Assembly (NCBI GenBank): GCA_964544865.1
Contig: CAZJDV010000003.1
Location: 12,911-76,910, forward strand
Length of the DNA stretch: 64,000 bases
Direction of reading: 5' to 3'
DNA from: CAZJDV01 sp964544865
GTDB lineage: Bacteria > Chloroflexota > Dehalococcoidia > Lucifugimonadales > CAJWER01
The notes below the pieces were generated by a model. It made no database searches. It saw only the letters and a program-made list of their open reading frames with translations, and was not told the origin of the DNA. This document shows, piece after piece, positions 17,042 to 25,590 of the stretch (its first letter is position 1; each line of letters opens with the position of its first letter). Position numbers and translations under genes: made by a program.

Positions 17042-18376
17042 ATGCACGTAGATAACCGCGTCAAGAGGTCCGTGGAGCTGTACGACCGGGCCGGCGAGCT
17101 GATACCTGGATGGACGCAGCTCATCAGCCGGCGTGCCAGCCAGTTCGCCGCCGGGGTTAGCCCCGCATACGCCCGGGAGGCCAAGGGCTCCCGGTTCACC
17201 GACGTGGACGGCAACGAGTACGTCGACTGGGTAAACTGCGTCGGCGCGATCATCCTGGGCCATGCCGACGAGGTGGTGAACGACGCCGTCAAGGAGCAGA
17301 TCGACCGCGGCAGCCTCTACACACTGAACAACCCTTTGGAGATCGAGTTGGCGGAGGTGCTGGTGGACACGATCCCCAGCGCCGAGATGGTCCGCTACAC
17401 CAAGGGCGGCGGCGACGCCTGCGCCGTGGCCGTCCGCATTGCCCGCGGCGTGACGGGCCGCGACAAGGTGCTGTTCTCCGGCTACCACGGCTGGCACGAC
17501 TGGTATCAGGCGGCCAATTACCTGGTGGACCCAGAGTCGGGAGAGTTCCCCTTCGCGGGCATCGAGCCCACCGGGGTGCCGAAGGTGCTGGAGGGGACGG
17601 CCATCCCGTTTGTCTACGGCGACCTCGCCATGCTCGAGAGCCTGTTCGAGGAGAACAAGGGCGAGGTCGGCACGGTCATGATGGAGCCGCTGCGATCCGG
17701 CATCCCCGAGGAGGGCTACCTGGAGGGGGTCAAGAAGCTCGTCCGCGACAACGGCGCGGTACTGATATTCGACGAGGTCTCCTGCGGCTGGCGAACGCGA
17801 ATCGGCGGCATCCAGGAGTTCCTGGGCATCACCCCCGACATGTCCGTCTTCGCCAAGGCCATGTCCAACGGCTACCCAATGGGCGTCACCGTCGGCTCGC
17901 GCGAGTTCATGGAGCCGGCCGGCCGGATGTTCATCTCCAGCTCCTACTGGAGCGACAACGTCGGGCTCGCGGCGTCAATCACGACCATCCGCGAGCTGCG
18001 GAGGCGCGACTCTGAGACGCGGCTTGCCGAAATCGGCGAGAATATGCGCGCGGCCATCGGAGAGGCCATCGACTCATCGGGAATCGCGGCCAAGTGCACG
18101 GGGTGGCACTACAGGGCGGGCATCAAGTTCGACCTGCCCGACGAGTCGCTGCTGCCGAAGGTGAACACGCTGTTCACCCAGGAGATGGCGCGGCGCGGCA
18201 TCCACTGCCATACGGGCTTCAACCCGACCCTTGCACACACCGAGGAGGACATCCGCCGCACCGCCGAGGCCGCCGAGCAGACCTTCCACATCATCCAGCG
18301 CGGCCTCGAAGGCGAGCTCGACGAGTTACTGGTAGCGGACGAAAAGAAGGAGCCGTTCAGGAGGCTTGTGAGGTAG
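17042..18376 (+). CDS. Class III PLP aminotransferase (glutamate-1-semialdehyde mutase-like)
   Basis: A 444-residue fold-I PLP enzyme. It shows SRFTDVDGNEYVDWVN, the PLP-aspartate in LIFDEVSCGWR (Asp244), and the Schiff-base lysine in VFAKAMSNGYPMG (Lys272), with HGWHDW near 149-154 as in HemL-like proteins. A near-perfect AGGAGGAAC ribosome site precedes the ATG. It is likely not true hemL: the surrounding genes are catabolic and the N-terminus differs, so an omega-transaminase or amino-sugar mutase is equally possible. Confidence 0.85.
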   Translation: MHVDNRVKRSVELYDRAGELIPGWTQLISRRASQFAAGVSPAYAREAKGSRFTDVDGNEYVDWVNCVGAIILGHADEVVNDAVKEQIDRGSLYTLNNPLEIELAEVLVDTIPSAEMVRYTKGGGDACAVAVRIARGVTGRDKVLFSGYHGWHDWYQAANYLVDPESGEFPFAGIEPTGVPKVLEGTAIPFVYGDLAMLESLFEENKGEVGTVMMEPLRSGIPEEGYLEGVKKLVRDNGAVLIFDEVSCGWRTRIGGIQEFLGITPDMSVFAKAMSNGYPMGVTVGSREFMEPAGRMFISSSYWSDNVGLAASITTIRELRRRDSETRLAEIGENMRAAIGEAIDSSGIAAKCTGWHYRAGIKFDLPDESLLPKVNTLFTQEMARRGIHCHTGFNPTLAHTEEDIRRTAEAAEQTFHIIQRGLEGELDELLVADEKKEPFRRLVR

Positions 18377-18533
18377 GAGGCAGCAAGGGACACGATGCCA
18401 GACCATAAGGAAACTTGCCCGCAGGCGTAGGAGGCGAAGGTACGGTTCTACCCCCGAACAAGCTACGGGCTATGCTACCATTGTCTATGCGCACGACCTT
18501 TTGGGGTCTCAACACTCTGGGGAGTGATTCAGG

Positions 18534-18836
18534 ATGTATGGATCGATGTTTCGGATGAAGGTGAAGGCGGGGCAGGAAGACAAGGTGATCGAGCTGTTCA
18601 ACACGTGGGACGAGACGCGCAGGCCCACTGTGGAGGGCGCGGTCGACGGACTGCTGCTTAGGCCGGATAAAGAGTCCGATGTGCTCGTCGCCGTCGCGAT
18701 TTTCAGCGACAAAGACAGCTACCGCGCCAACGCCGACGATCCGGCTCAGCACGAGTGGTATCTCAGGCTGCGGGCCTTCCTCGATACGGACCCTGAATGG
18801 GAGGACGGAGAGACCGTCCGGTTCAGCATGGACTGA
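18534..18836 (+). CDS. Antibiotic biosynthesis monooxygenase (ABM)-like small protein
   Basis: A 100-residue dimeric alpha/beta-barrel protein. MYGSMFRMKVKAGQEDKVIE is followed by helix VIELFNTWDE, the strand DGLLLRPD, VLVAVAIFSDKDSYRANAD and WYLRLRAFLDTDPEWEDGE, which follows the ABM domain plan. Members include heme oxygenases, quinol monooxygenases and proteins of unknown role. It may be transcribed alone: 157 bases separate it from the aminotransferase. Confidence 0.7.
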   Translation: MYGSMFRMKVKAGQEDKVIELFNTWDETRRPTVEGAVDGLLLRPDKESDVLVAVAIFSDKDSYRANADDPAQHEWYLRLRAFLDTDPEWEDGETVRFSMD

Positions 18837-18844
18837 CTTAACTA

Positions 18845-18883
18845 GGGGTTTACTCCCGAGATCCCACCAGAGCGGGAAACCCC
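18845..18883. terminator. Hairpin between convergent genes
   Basis: GGGGTTT (18845-18851) pairs with AAACCCC (18877-18883), and inside it CCCG (18855-18858) can pair with CGGG (18873-18876). It lies between the ends of the ABM gene and the PspA-like gene, which converge. There is no clear T-run on either side, so intrinsic termination is only likely. Confidence 0.45.
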
Positions 18884-18918
18884 CACTGGACTCCCCCCCC
18901 TATGCTCGTCCAGTCCTG

Positions 18919-19690
18919 CTAACCCTTCGCTAGGTCATGCTTGAGGTCTGAGAAGAGGTCTTCGACCGCCGAGTCCTCGGCGTCGCCGGACAGCATCGGC
19001 AGGGCGGGGCTGGCGTTGCGGCGGGTGGGCAGTTCGAGGATGCCCATTTCCACCAGCTCGTCGATGGCGAAGACGCGGGCCTGCATGTTCTCGGTGGTCT
19101 CCTCGGCCCGCTCTATAGCCGCCTCAAGACCCGCTAGCTCGTCCGAAACGCCGGTGAGGGCCTCCCTTGATCCGCAGGTAGGCCTCAACGGAGATGTAGC
19201 GCGCCGCCAGCACGTCCTGGCGGGCGAAGAACGCGTCGATCTCCGCCGTCAGCCGGTGCTCGACCAGGGTCAACGCCTGCTGCTCCTCCTCGAGCTGACT
19301 CACCTGCCCCTCCAGCACGCGAGTCTCCTCGACCACGACCTGGCGTAGCTGGAGAGCGAACCGTGCCTGGTCCTCGCGGCCGCCCACGAGGGCCCGGCGC
19401 GCCCGCTCCTCTAGCTGGGGCATCTTCTCCCGCGCCTCAGCCATGTTTCGCTTGAGCTGCTCGCCAGACGCCCTCACCGTATCCAGCGCCTCCCACATCT
19501 TCACCAGCAGCTCGTCTCCCTTGACGGTGTGGCGCTCGGCGTTCAGGTGGGAGAGCCCGATCTTGGGATCGTTCAACAGGTCAAGTGTCTCGTCGCTCCC
19601 ACTGGAACAGGCCCCCGCGACGACCGCCAGGAGCATCATCGCCGATACCATCACCATCGAGCCCAGCCGATTTCGATATCCGCTTTGCAT
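18919..19690 (-). pseudogene. PspA/IM30-like coiled-coil lipoprotein, one frameshift
   Basis: From the ATG at 19690 a lipoprotein signal ends at AVVAGACSSGS. A long helical body follows with PspA family features: LEERARRALVGGREDQAR, then ALQLRQVVVEETRVLEGQ, and FFARQDVLAARYISVEAYLR. The frame breaks at a GGG run (CCC on the plus strand, 19164-19166); removing one G restores EALTGVSDELAGLEAAIERA through MGILELPTRRNASP to the end at 18919. The repaired product is about 256 residues, normal for PspA plus a leader. PspA proteins are normally cytoplasmic membrane-remodelling proteins, so a lipid-anchored form outside the membrane is unusual. Confidence 0.7.
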
Positions 19691-19983
19691 GATCAGGTCT
19701 CCCCTTGTTTATCGAACGGAGTTTAACGGGTCCGCAGCCTCTTGGAATGAGGCGCGAGGCCTATCCTCGGTGGGCAATACGGCCTAGAGCGGCAGCAGGC
19801 CTTGTGGCCCAAGGTCGTCTTGACTGTTCGGTGACCGAGGCCGTCTAACCGACCACTACCTCGTGGAGTCACAATGCTCTACTCAGCCGGAATGCCCGCC
19901 ATTGACGGCGGATAGGGCTTGTAATACAGTGTCGTTGACGAAAATTCCGCGGGGGCGGGCCCATCTCGCCAAAGGGTGCACCG

Positions 19984-20997
19984 GTGATCGCCTATATATC
20001 CAGGCGTGTTCTGCTTGCCGCGTTCACGATGTGGATAATCTCGGTTCTCGCCTTCTTCATTATCCAGCTCCCGAAGGGCGATGCGGCCGACAGGTTTCTC
20101 GACAGGTTGATGCAGGAAGGCCAGGGAGGCAACCCAGCCATCGCCGCCGAGCTGCGCCGCTACCTCGGCCTCGACAAGCCCATGCACATTCGATACGCCA
20201 AGTGGATGGGCAACATGCTGCTCCGCGGCGACCTAGGCCGCTCCATCGCAGTCTGGAGCGACCAGACTAGCTCGCAGAAGGCCGTCAAGAAGGTCATCGG
20301 CGACCGGTTGTGGATGACGGTGGTGCTGACCGGATTCACCATCCTCGTGACCTGGACCTTCGCGATACCCGTGGGGATCTACTCGGCCGTCCGCCAGCAC
20401 TCAATCGGTGACTACGCGTTCACCTTCCTGGGTTTCACCGGGATAGCGGTCCCCGACTTCCTCTTGGGGCTTGTGCTCATGTATCTGGCATTCGCCTACT
20501 TCGACATGAGCGTCGGTGGACTGTTCTCGGCTGACTACGTCAACGCCCCGTGGAGCTGGGCGAAGGCCTACGACCTGCTGGGGCACCTCTGGATACCGGC
20601 CGTCGTACTGGGCACCTCCGGCACCGCCGGCCTCATACGGGTCATGCGCAACAACCTGCTCGACGAGCTCGGCAAGCCATACGTCGTCACCGCTCGGGCC
20701 AAAGGCGTCAACCCCGTGCGGCTCATTATCAAGTATCCCGTGAGGGTCGCGATCAATCCCCTGGTCAGCACCGTCGGCTACCTCCTGCCGGCGCTTGTCA
20801 GCGGGAGCGTCATAGTCTCCGTCGTGCTGAGCCTGCCCACCCTCGGGCCGGTGCTTCTCAGCGCGATTCTTATCGAGGACACCCAGCTCGCGGGGTTCAT
20901 CGTGCTGATGCTGGGCGTGCTGACGGTCATAGGCACACTGGTCTCCGATATCCTGCTGGCGGTGGTCGACCCTCGCATCAAACTCACCGGGCGATAG
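19984..20997 (+). CDS. ABC transporter permease, DppB/OppB type
   Basis: A 337-residue inner-membrane permease of peptide/nickel/oligosaccharide importers. The first membrane helix follows MIAYISRRVLLAAFTMWIIS; a long external loop holds LRRYLGLDKPMHIRYAKWM; then come further helices and the EAA-type ATPase contact LGKPYVVTARAKGVNPVRLI, ending VSDILLAVVDPRIKLTGR. The start is GTG at 19984. No second permease (DppC), ATPase or substrate-binding protein lies nearby, which is odd for a system that normally needs five genes. The 293 bases upstream (19691-19983) contain no gene. Confidence 0.9.
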   Translation: MIAYISRRVLLAAFTMWIISVLAFFIIQLPKGDAADRFLDRLMQEGQGGNPAIAAELRRYLGLDKPMHIRYAKWMGNMLLRGDLGRSIAVWSDQTSSQKAVKKVIGDRLWMTVVLTGFTILVTWTFAIPVGIYSAVRQHSIGDYAFTFLGFTGIAVPDFLLGLVLMYLAFAYFDMSVGGLFSADYVNAPWSWAKAYDLLGHLWIPAVVLGTSGTAGLIRVMRNNLLDELGKPYVVTARAKGVNPVRLIIKYPVRVAINPLVSTVGYLLPALVSGSVIVSVVLSLPTLGPVLLSAILIEDTQLAGFIVLMLGVLTVIGTLVSDILLAVVDPRIKLTGR

Positions 20998-21141
20998 ACC
21001 GGAGACGGGAATCAACGCCGCCCGCCGTATGGGCGCCCGGGGAAACCGGAGCGTCCATTCCATTGCGAACGAGTCCTTCAGGATGTGCCGGATTGACCCT
21101 TTTTCAGCGCAAGTTCAGAGCATGTATTGGGAGGAGAGATC

Positions 21142-22217
21142 GTGAACGTTGGACCGACGTCCATGGGCGACCTGCCGAGGATGCGAAGCGGCGTCCGGTC
21201 GCGCAGACACTCGTCATACGACCGGACTGGAGGAAACGCCGACAGCTTGCCCGTAGCCGCCGGGAAGACCGTGGCCCTGGCGGAGATGGAAGGCGCGGGC
21301 TGCGCCCGGCACATCTGGATGACCACGCCCCATGAAGGCCACAATCTCCGCAGGCTAGTCCTTCGGATGTACTGGGACGGCGAGGAGACGCCGTCGGTGG
21401 TCTCTCCCATCGGCGACTTCTTCGGTCTGGGCCACGCGGCGCCCGCCTACTTCACCTCGCTTCCCCTTCAGGCGTCCTATCTCGGCCTCAACTGCTGGTT
21501 CCCCATGCCCTACTCCAACGGCGCCAGGATCACGGCCTCCAACGACTCGGACACCGATACCAGGCTCTACTTCTACGTGGACTACCAGGATTGGGAACAA
21601 GAGGCCGAGGACATGGCGCGGTTCCACGCCCACTGGCGCAGGGAGTTGGTGGTGCGAAAGGACGAAATCGTTGGGCCGAACGCCCTCGGCCGGACAGAGC
21701 GTTTGAACACGAGCGGCGCGGACAACTACGTGGTGCTCGACGCACGGGGGAAGGGCATTACGTCGGCTGCGCGCTCCACCTGGATACCGACCAGCCGGGC
21801 TGGTGGGGAGAAGGCGACGACATGTTCTTCGTGGACGACGAGCCCTGGCCGCCCAACATCCACGGTACTGGGACTGAGGACTACTTCTGCAGCGCCTGGA
21901 ACTACAATCATCTGGCCCGGACCTACTCGACATCCTACTACGGCTACCATTTCAGGGGAAACGCCGACTACACGGGTAAGCACTCGCAGTACCGGTTCCA
22001 CGTCGAGGACCCGGTGTACTTCGAGAGTTCGCTGCTGTTCTCCATCGAGCACGGCCACGCCAACGACAAGCGGGGCGACTGGACCAGCACGGCCTACTGG
22101 TACCAGACGGGTAGGACCGCGCCGCTGCCGGAGATAGGCCCTTTTGAGCAGCGCATACCGTACGCCTTCGGGGGTCTGGAGGACTGGCAGGGGAAGAATA
22201 GGAAAGGGCTGGGGTAG
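21142..22217 (+). pseudogene. DUF2961 (GH172-like) protein with one frameshift
   Basis: The GTG start at 21142 has GGGAGGAGAG four bases upstream. The N-terminal part reads GCARHIWMTTPHEGHNLRRL, then VVSPIGDFFGLGHAA, and SLPLQASYLGLNCWFPMPY. The frame is lost at a five-G run (21746-21750). Adding one G gives ARGEGHYVGCALHLDTDQP, followed by GWWGEGDDMFFVDDEPWP and HGTGTEDYFCSAWNY, all hallmark DUF2961 motifs. The joined length is about 359 residues. DUF2961 corresponds to glycoside hydrolase family GH172, whose studied members act on fructofuranoside or arabinofuranoside linkages. The gene follows a lone sugar/peptide permease, which fits glycan use. Confidence 0.8.
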
Positions 22218-22303
22218 GGGGGATTAGGTGTCGGGTGTTGGGTTATGGGGAAGAGAGGATCAGGCGGCGATTTGCTGTATGAAGAATCTGGGAGGAGGAG
22301 CCG

Positions 22304-23143
22304 ATGCGAGCGATTGACATGCACGTGCACGTGCCCAGGCAACCGGGTTTCGGTGAGATAGCTATCGAGGAGAGCCTAAGGCACTACTTCAGACTCAAGT
22401 CCGCACCTGATACGGGGGACGAGCTCGCAGCCCTCTACGCAGAGTGGGACATCCTGGGGGTGGTGTTTTCCGTCGATACGGAGACGACCACCGGCGAGAC
22501 GCCCGACAGCAACGACTACGTGGCGGAAATCGTGCGCTCCCATCCAGAGCAGTTCATCGGCTTCGCGACTGTAGACCCGTGGAAGGACGAGGCCGCAGTG
22601 GAGGAGCTGGAGCGATCGGTCACCGACCTCGGCCTCAAGGGGCTGAAGCTGCACCCGATACACCAGGCGTTCTTCCCCAACGACGAGCGGTTCTACCCGC
22701 TGTATGAAAAGTGCCAGACCCTGGGGGTGCCGCTGCTGATGCACTCGGGATTCGCCGCGGCAGGCGTGGGAATGCCTGGGGGTGGCGGATTCAAACTGAA
22801 GTATAGCCGCCCAATTCCGGGCTTCGACGACGTGGCTACGGATTTCCCCGATCTAACAATCATCATGGCGCACCCAGCGTGGCCCTGGATCGAGGAGCAG
22901 ATCGCCGTGTCGTTGCACAAGCCGAACGTCTACATCGACTTGTCCGGCTGGGCGCCCAGGTTCATCCCGGAGGTCCTCGTGCGAGAGACCGATACAAGGC
23001 TGAGGGACAAGGTGCTCTTCGGCTCGGACTTTCCCTATCTGACACCCGATCGTTGGCTGAAGGGGTTCGAGGACCTGCCCATTCGGGACGAGGTCAGACC
23101 CAAGGTCCTGCTCGAAAACGCCCGCCGTATCCTGGGGATCTAG
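22304..23143 (+). CDS. Amidohydrolase-2 family metal-dependent hydrolase
   Basis: A 279-residue TIM-barrel enzyme starting MRAIDMHVHVPRQP, with the HxH metal pair on strand 1. GLKGLKLHPIHQAF carries the barrel Lys/His region, followed by LLMHSGF, IIMAHPAWPW and VLFGSDFPYLTPDRW with the catalytic Asp. This pattern belongs to the aminocarboxymuconate-semialdehyde decarboxylase / gamma-resorcylate decarboxylase group, which are decarboxylases or hydrolases. A strong GGAGGAG ribosome site precedes the ATG. The spacer downstream (23144-23404) shows no gene. Confidence 0.88.
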   Translation: MRAIDMHVHVPRQPGFGEIAIEESLRHYFRLKSAPDTGDELAALYAEWDILGVVFSVDTETTTGETPDSNDYVAEIVRSHPEQFIGFATVDPWKDEAAVEELERSVTDLGLKGLKLHPIHQAFFPNDERFYPLYEKCQTLGVPLLMHSGFAAAGVGMPGGGGFKLKYSRPIPGFDDVATDFPDLTIIMAHPAWPWIEEQIAVSLHKPNVYIDLSGWAPRFIPEVLVRETDTRLRDKVLFGSDFPYLTPDRWLKGFEDLPIRDEVRPKVLLENARRILGI

Positions 23144-23404
23144 TACGCGGCCGCGGAGCTCACTGAAATGCGCAGGACGAAAGCTCCAGCCCCGCGGCTC
23201 GGGATATTCGCCCCGATTCGATGGATTGGCGGCATACGCTTCGCAACGCGTGGTCGAATCAGCAGACGCCAGGCAATTTCGGCATCGTCGCCGACACGGT
23301 CGTACTGCTCGTGCACGGCGAATAGGAGTCCGGTATGCCGGTGGCCTCAGGGCAGCAAGATCGGCCTCTCAGGTAAGAATCACCGGCACCACTTCGTTCG
23401 CATA

Positions 23405-24337
23405 TTATCCGAACAGCTTGCGGATGCCGGACAGCGAGCTCTCGGACAGCACCTTGCCCGACGCCGCCACGTTCTGTCTCACCTGGTCCCGATTTTTGGC
23501 TCCCGGTATCACCGTCGATACCGCCGGGTTCGACAGGACAAATCGGAGCGAAGCTTCGGAGAGGGAGCCCGCCTCGTCCAGAAGGAAGTCGAGCTCCGCC
23601 ACCTTTGCCGCCATCTCTCCCGCCGACTCAGCCGGATACCTGACACTCCGATGGTCGTCTTTCTGGAAGACCGTCCCGGCGCCGTACTTCCCGGTCAGCC
23701 AGCCCGATGCCAGTGGGACGCGGGCGATTATCCCGATATTCTTCTGCTGCGCCATTGGCAGTATCACGTTTCCAATGCCTTGCTCGAGGACGTTGTAGAC
23801 GAGCTGGAGCACCTCCGCTCCTCCCTCGATAGCCCTCGTCCCCTCCTCAACCTTCGCGATGGAAACGCCCCAGCCGCGGACCTTCCTGGATTCCTTGAGA
23901 TCACCCATCAGCCCGAAAAGCTCGTCGGTCATGGCGTCGACCGGTGGGCCGTGGAGCAGGTAGAGATCGACGTGGTCCACTTCGAGTCGGGTCAGGCTAG
24001 CGTCCCGGGCTCCCCGGATGTAGCGCTCGGTGAAGTTCTGCTCGGGCGCGGCCAGACTGTTGCCCACCTTTGTCGCGATCACCGCCTGGTGCTTGTTGCC
24101 CTGCAGGCCCATCCCCACCAGCACCTCGCTCTTGCCGCGGCCGTACGCGTCGGCGGTGTCGAAGAACGACACGCCGATCTCGCGCGCAAGCCGCACCGTC
24201 TCCACGGATTCCCCGATGTCCGCCCCGGATCAGCCTGTCGGGTCGCCGCCCTTGAACGACGCGCCGCCAAACGCCCAGCATCCGAGTCCTACGTCAGACG
24301 CCTCGATAGCGGTCTTCCCCAACGTGCGATAGTCCAA
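23405..24337 (-). pseudogene. Aldo/keto reductase with in-frame TGA at codon 36
   Basis: From a TTG at 24337 the protein reads DYRTLGKTAIEASDVGLGC, then WAFGGASFKGGDPTG, a TGA at 24230-24232, and continues SGADIGESVETVRLAREIGV. The AKR tetrad is present: Asp and Tyr in FFDTADAYGRG, Lys in AVIATKVGNS, His in LYLLHGP. The C-terminal cofactor segment STVIPGAKNRDQVRQNV is intact. In this subfamily a Trp follows the loop glycine (GWG...DDxES), so the TGA again replaces a likely Trp (TGG). The full length is 310 codons, usual for the family. The internal GTG at 24205 could restart translation but would miss the first barrel strand. Confidence 0.85.
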
Positions 24338-24534
24338 ATGGGGCCCCTTTGCAAGTTAGCGTTAACCGTGAGGCCGCGGACGCCTACTCCGCCACGCCCG
24401 GCAGTTCGAGCGCGGCCGACGGGGCCATGACACCGTGGTCCGCGGTGCTCGGGCGGCGGCCCAGAAGGAGAATCTCCTGGCCCCAAGAATGCACTCTACC
24501 CGCGGTCGACCTCGCCTGGGCCAATGAAGCCCGG

Positions 24535-25545
24535 TCAGCCCCGTTCGTACACCTGAATCCTGTGGCGGTTGCCCTCGGTCACGAACAGCCTGCCGGCATC
24601 GTCCAGCTTCACCGATATCGGCGCCCAGAAGAGCTTCTCGATATGTGACGATTCCTCATGGGGGTCGTCGTTGAAGAACTCGATGTCCGGCTCTAGGTCC
24701 GCTCCGGCGCGGGCCCTCCCCTCCTCCACGTTGACGGCTAAAAAGTTCGCAGCCCAGATGGACAGCGTCGATTCGCCCCTCAGCTTGATTACGAACCCGC
24801 CGTCAGGGTCAAGTACCTGCACACGCTCGTTTCCCCAGTCGGCGATGTACATGTAGCCGTCGTCGTCCACGGCGACCGACGCGGGACGGTGGAGCTGCCC
24901 GTCGCCGCGGCCGGAGCCTCCGTAGCTGGCCAAAAAGTGTCCGGCCGGCGAGAATCTCTGGATGCGATCGTTGCCCCAGTCCGCCACGTACACGTCTCCA
25001 CCACCACCGACAGCCAGGCCCCAGGGGAGCTTGAGCTTCCCGTCTCCATCGCCCTCCGAACCAAAGCTCAGAAGATTACGCCCGCTCCTATCGAACTTCT
25101 GAATCCGGTGGTTATATGTGTCCGAAACGTACAGATCGTCTCTTCCGTTGAACGCGATTCCCGATGGTCCGTCCAGTTCCCCCTCGCCACTTCCGTATGT
25201 GCCCCACTTACTCACAAACTCACCGGACTCGTCGAAGACGCTGATGCGATTGGAGTGCTCGTCGGTAAAGTAGAGAAGCCCTTCGCTATCCACGGCGCCG
25301 TTCGAAGGCCACATGAATTGGCCGTCGTCCTCTCCGCGAAAACCGAAGTTCCCGTAGTAACCTCCGTCCACGTCGCACATCAAGATACGTACGCCCTGTT
25401 CCACCCTGGGGATGCCCCGATTCGGCACATAGAGACGCCCGTTCTTGCCGAAGACGGTGTCAGTCGGATAGTAAAAGCCCCTGCCCGTCATGGCTGTCAT
25501 GCCTACGGTGAAGCTGTATTTGAGAAAGGCCGTACTTGTAACCAT
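24535..25545 (-). CDS. NHL-repeat beta-propeller protein
   Basis: A 336-residue six-bladed NHL propeller without a signal peptide. The repeats are clear: WPSNGAVDSEGLLYFTDEHS, GPSGIAFNGRDDLYVSDTYN, LPWGLAVGGGGDVYVADWGN and RPASVAVDDDGYMYIADWGN, each with the NRIQ/ERVQ ending. The last blade closes with RLFVTEGNRHRIQVYERG. It begins 45 bases after the DUF1800 stop on the same strand, so the two are likely co-transcribed. Function unknown. Confidence 0.88.
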   Translation of the reverse strand: MVTSTAFLKYSFTVGMTAMTGRGFYYPTDTVFGKNGRLYVPNRGIPRVEQGVRILMCDVDGGYYGNFGFRGEDDGQFMWPSNGAVDSEGLLYFTDEHSNRISVFDESGEFVSKWGTYGSGEGELDGPSGIAFNGRDDLYVSDTYNHRIQKFDRSGRNLLSFGSEGDGDGKLKLPWGLAVGGGGDVYVADWGNDRIQRFSPAGHFLASYGGSGRGDGQLHRPASVAVDDDGYMYIADWGNERVQVLDPDGGFVIKLRGESTLSIWAANFLAVNVEEGRARAGADLEPDIEFFNDDPHEESSHIEKLFWAPISVKLDDAGRLFVTEGNRHRIQVYERG

Positions 25546-25590
25546 TGGCGTGCCCCCGCTCTCAGTCAGGATACCGGAATACTCGCCAGG

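Noticed and set aside
15318..17042. 574-codon open frame on the minus strand
   Set aside because: It lies opposite the NHL and epimerase genes, whose motifs are clear. High-GC third positions leave long antisense frames. No ribosome site or family motif.
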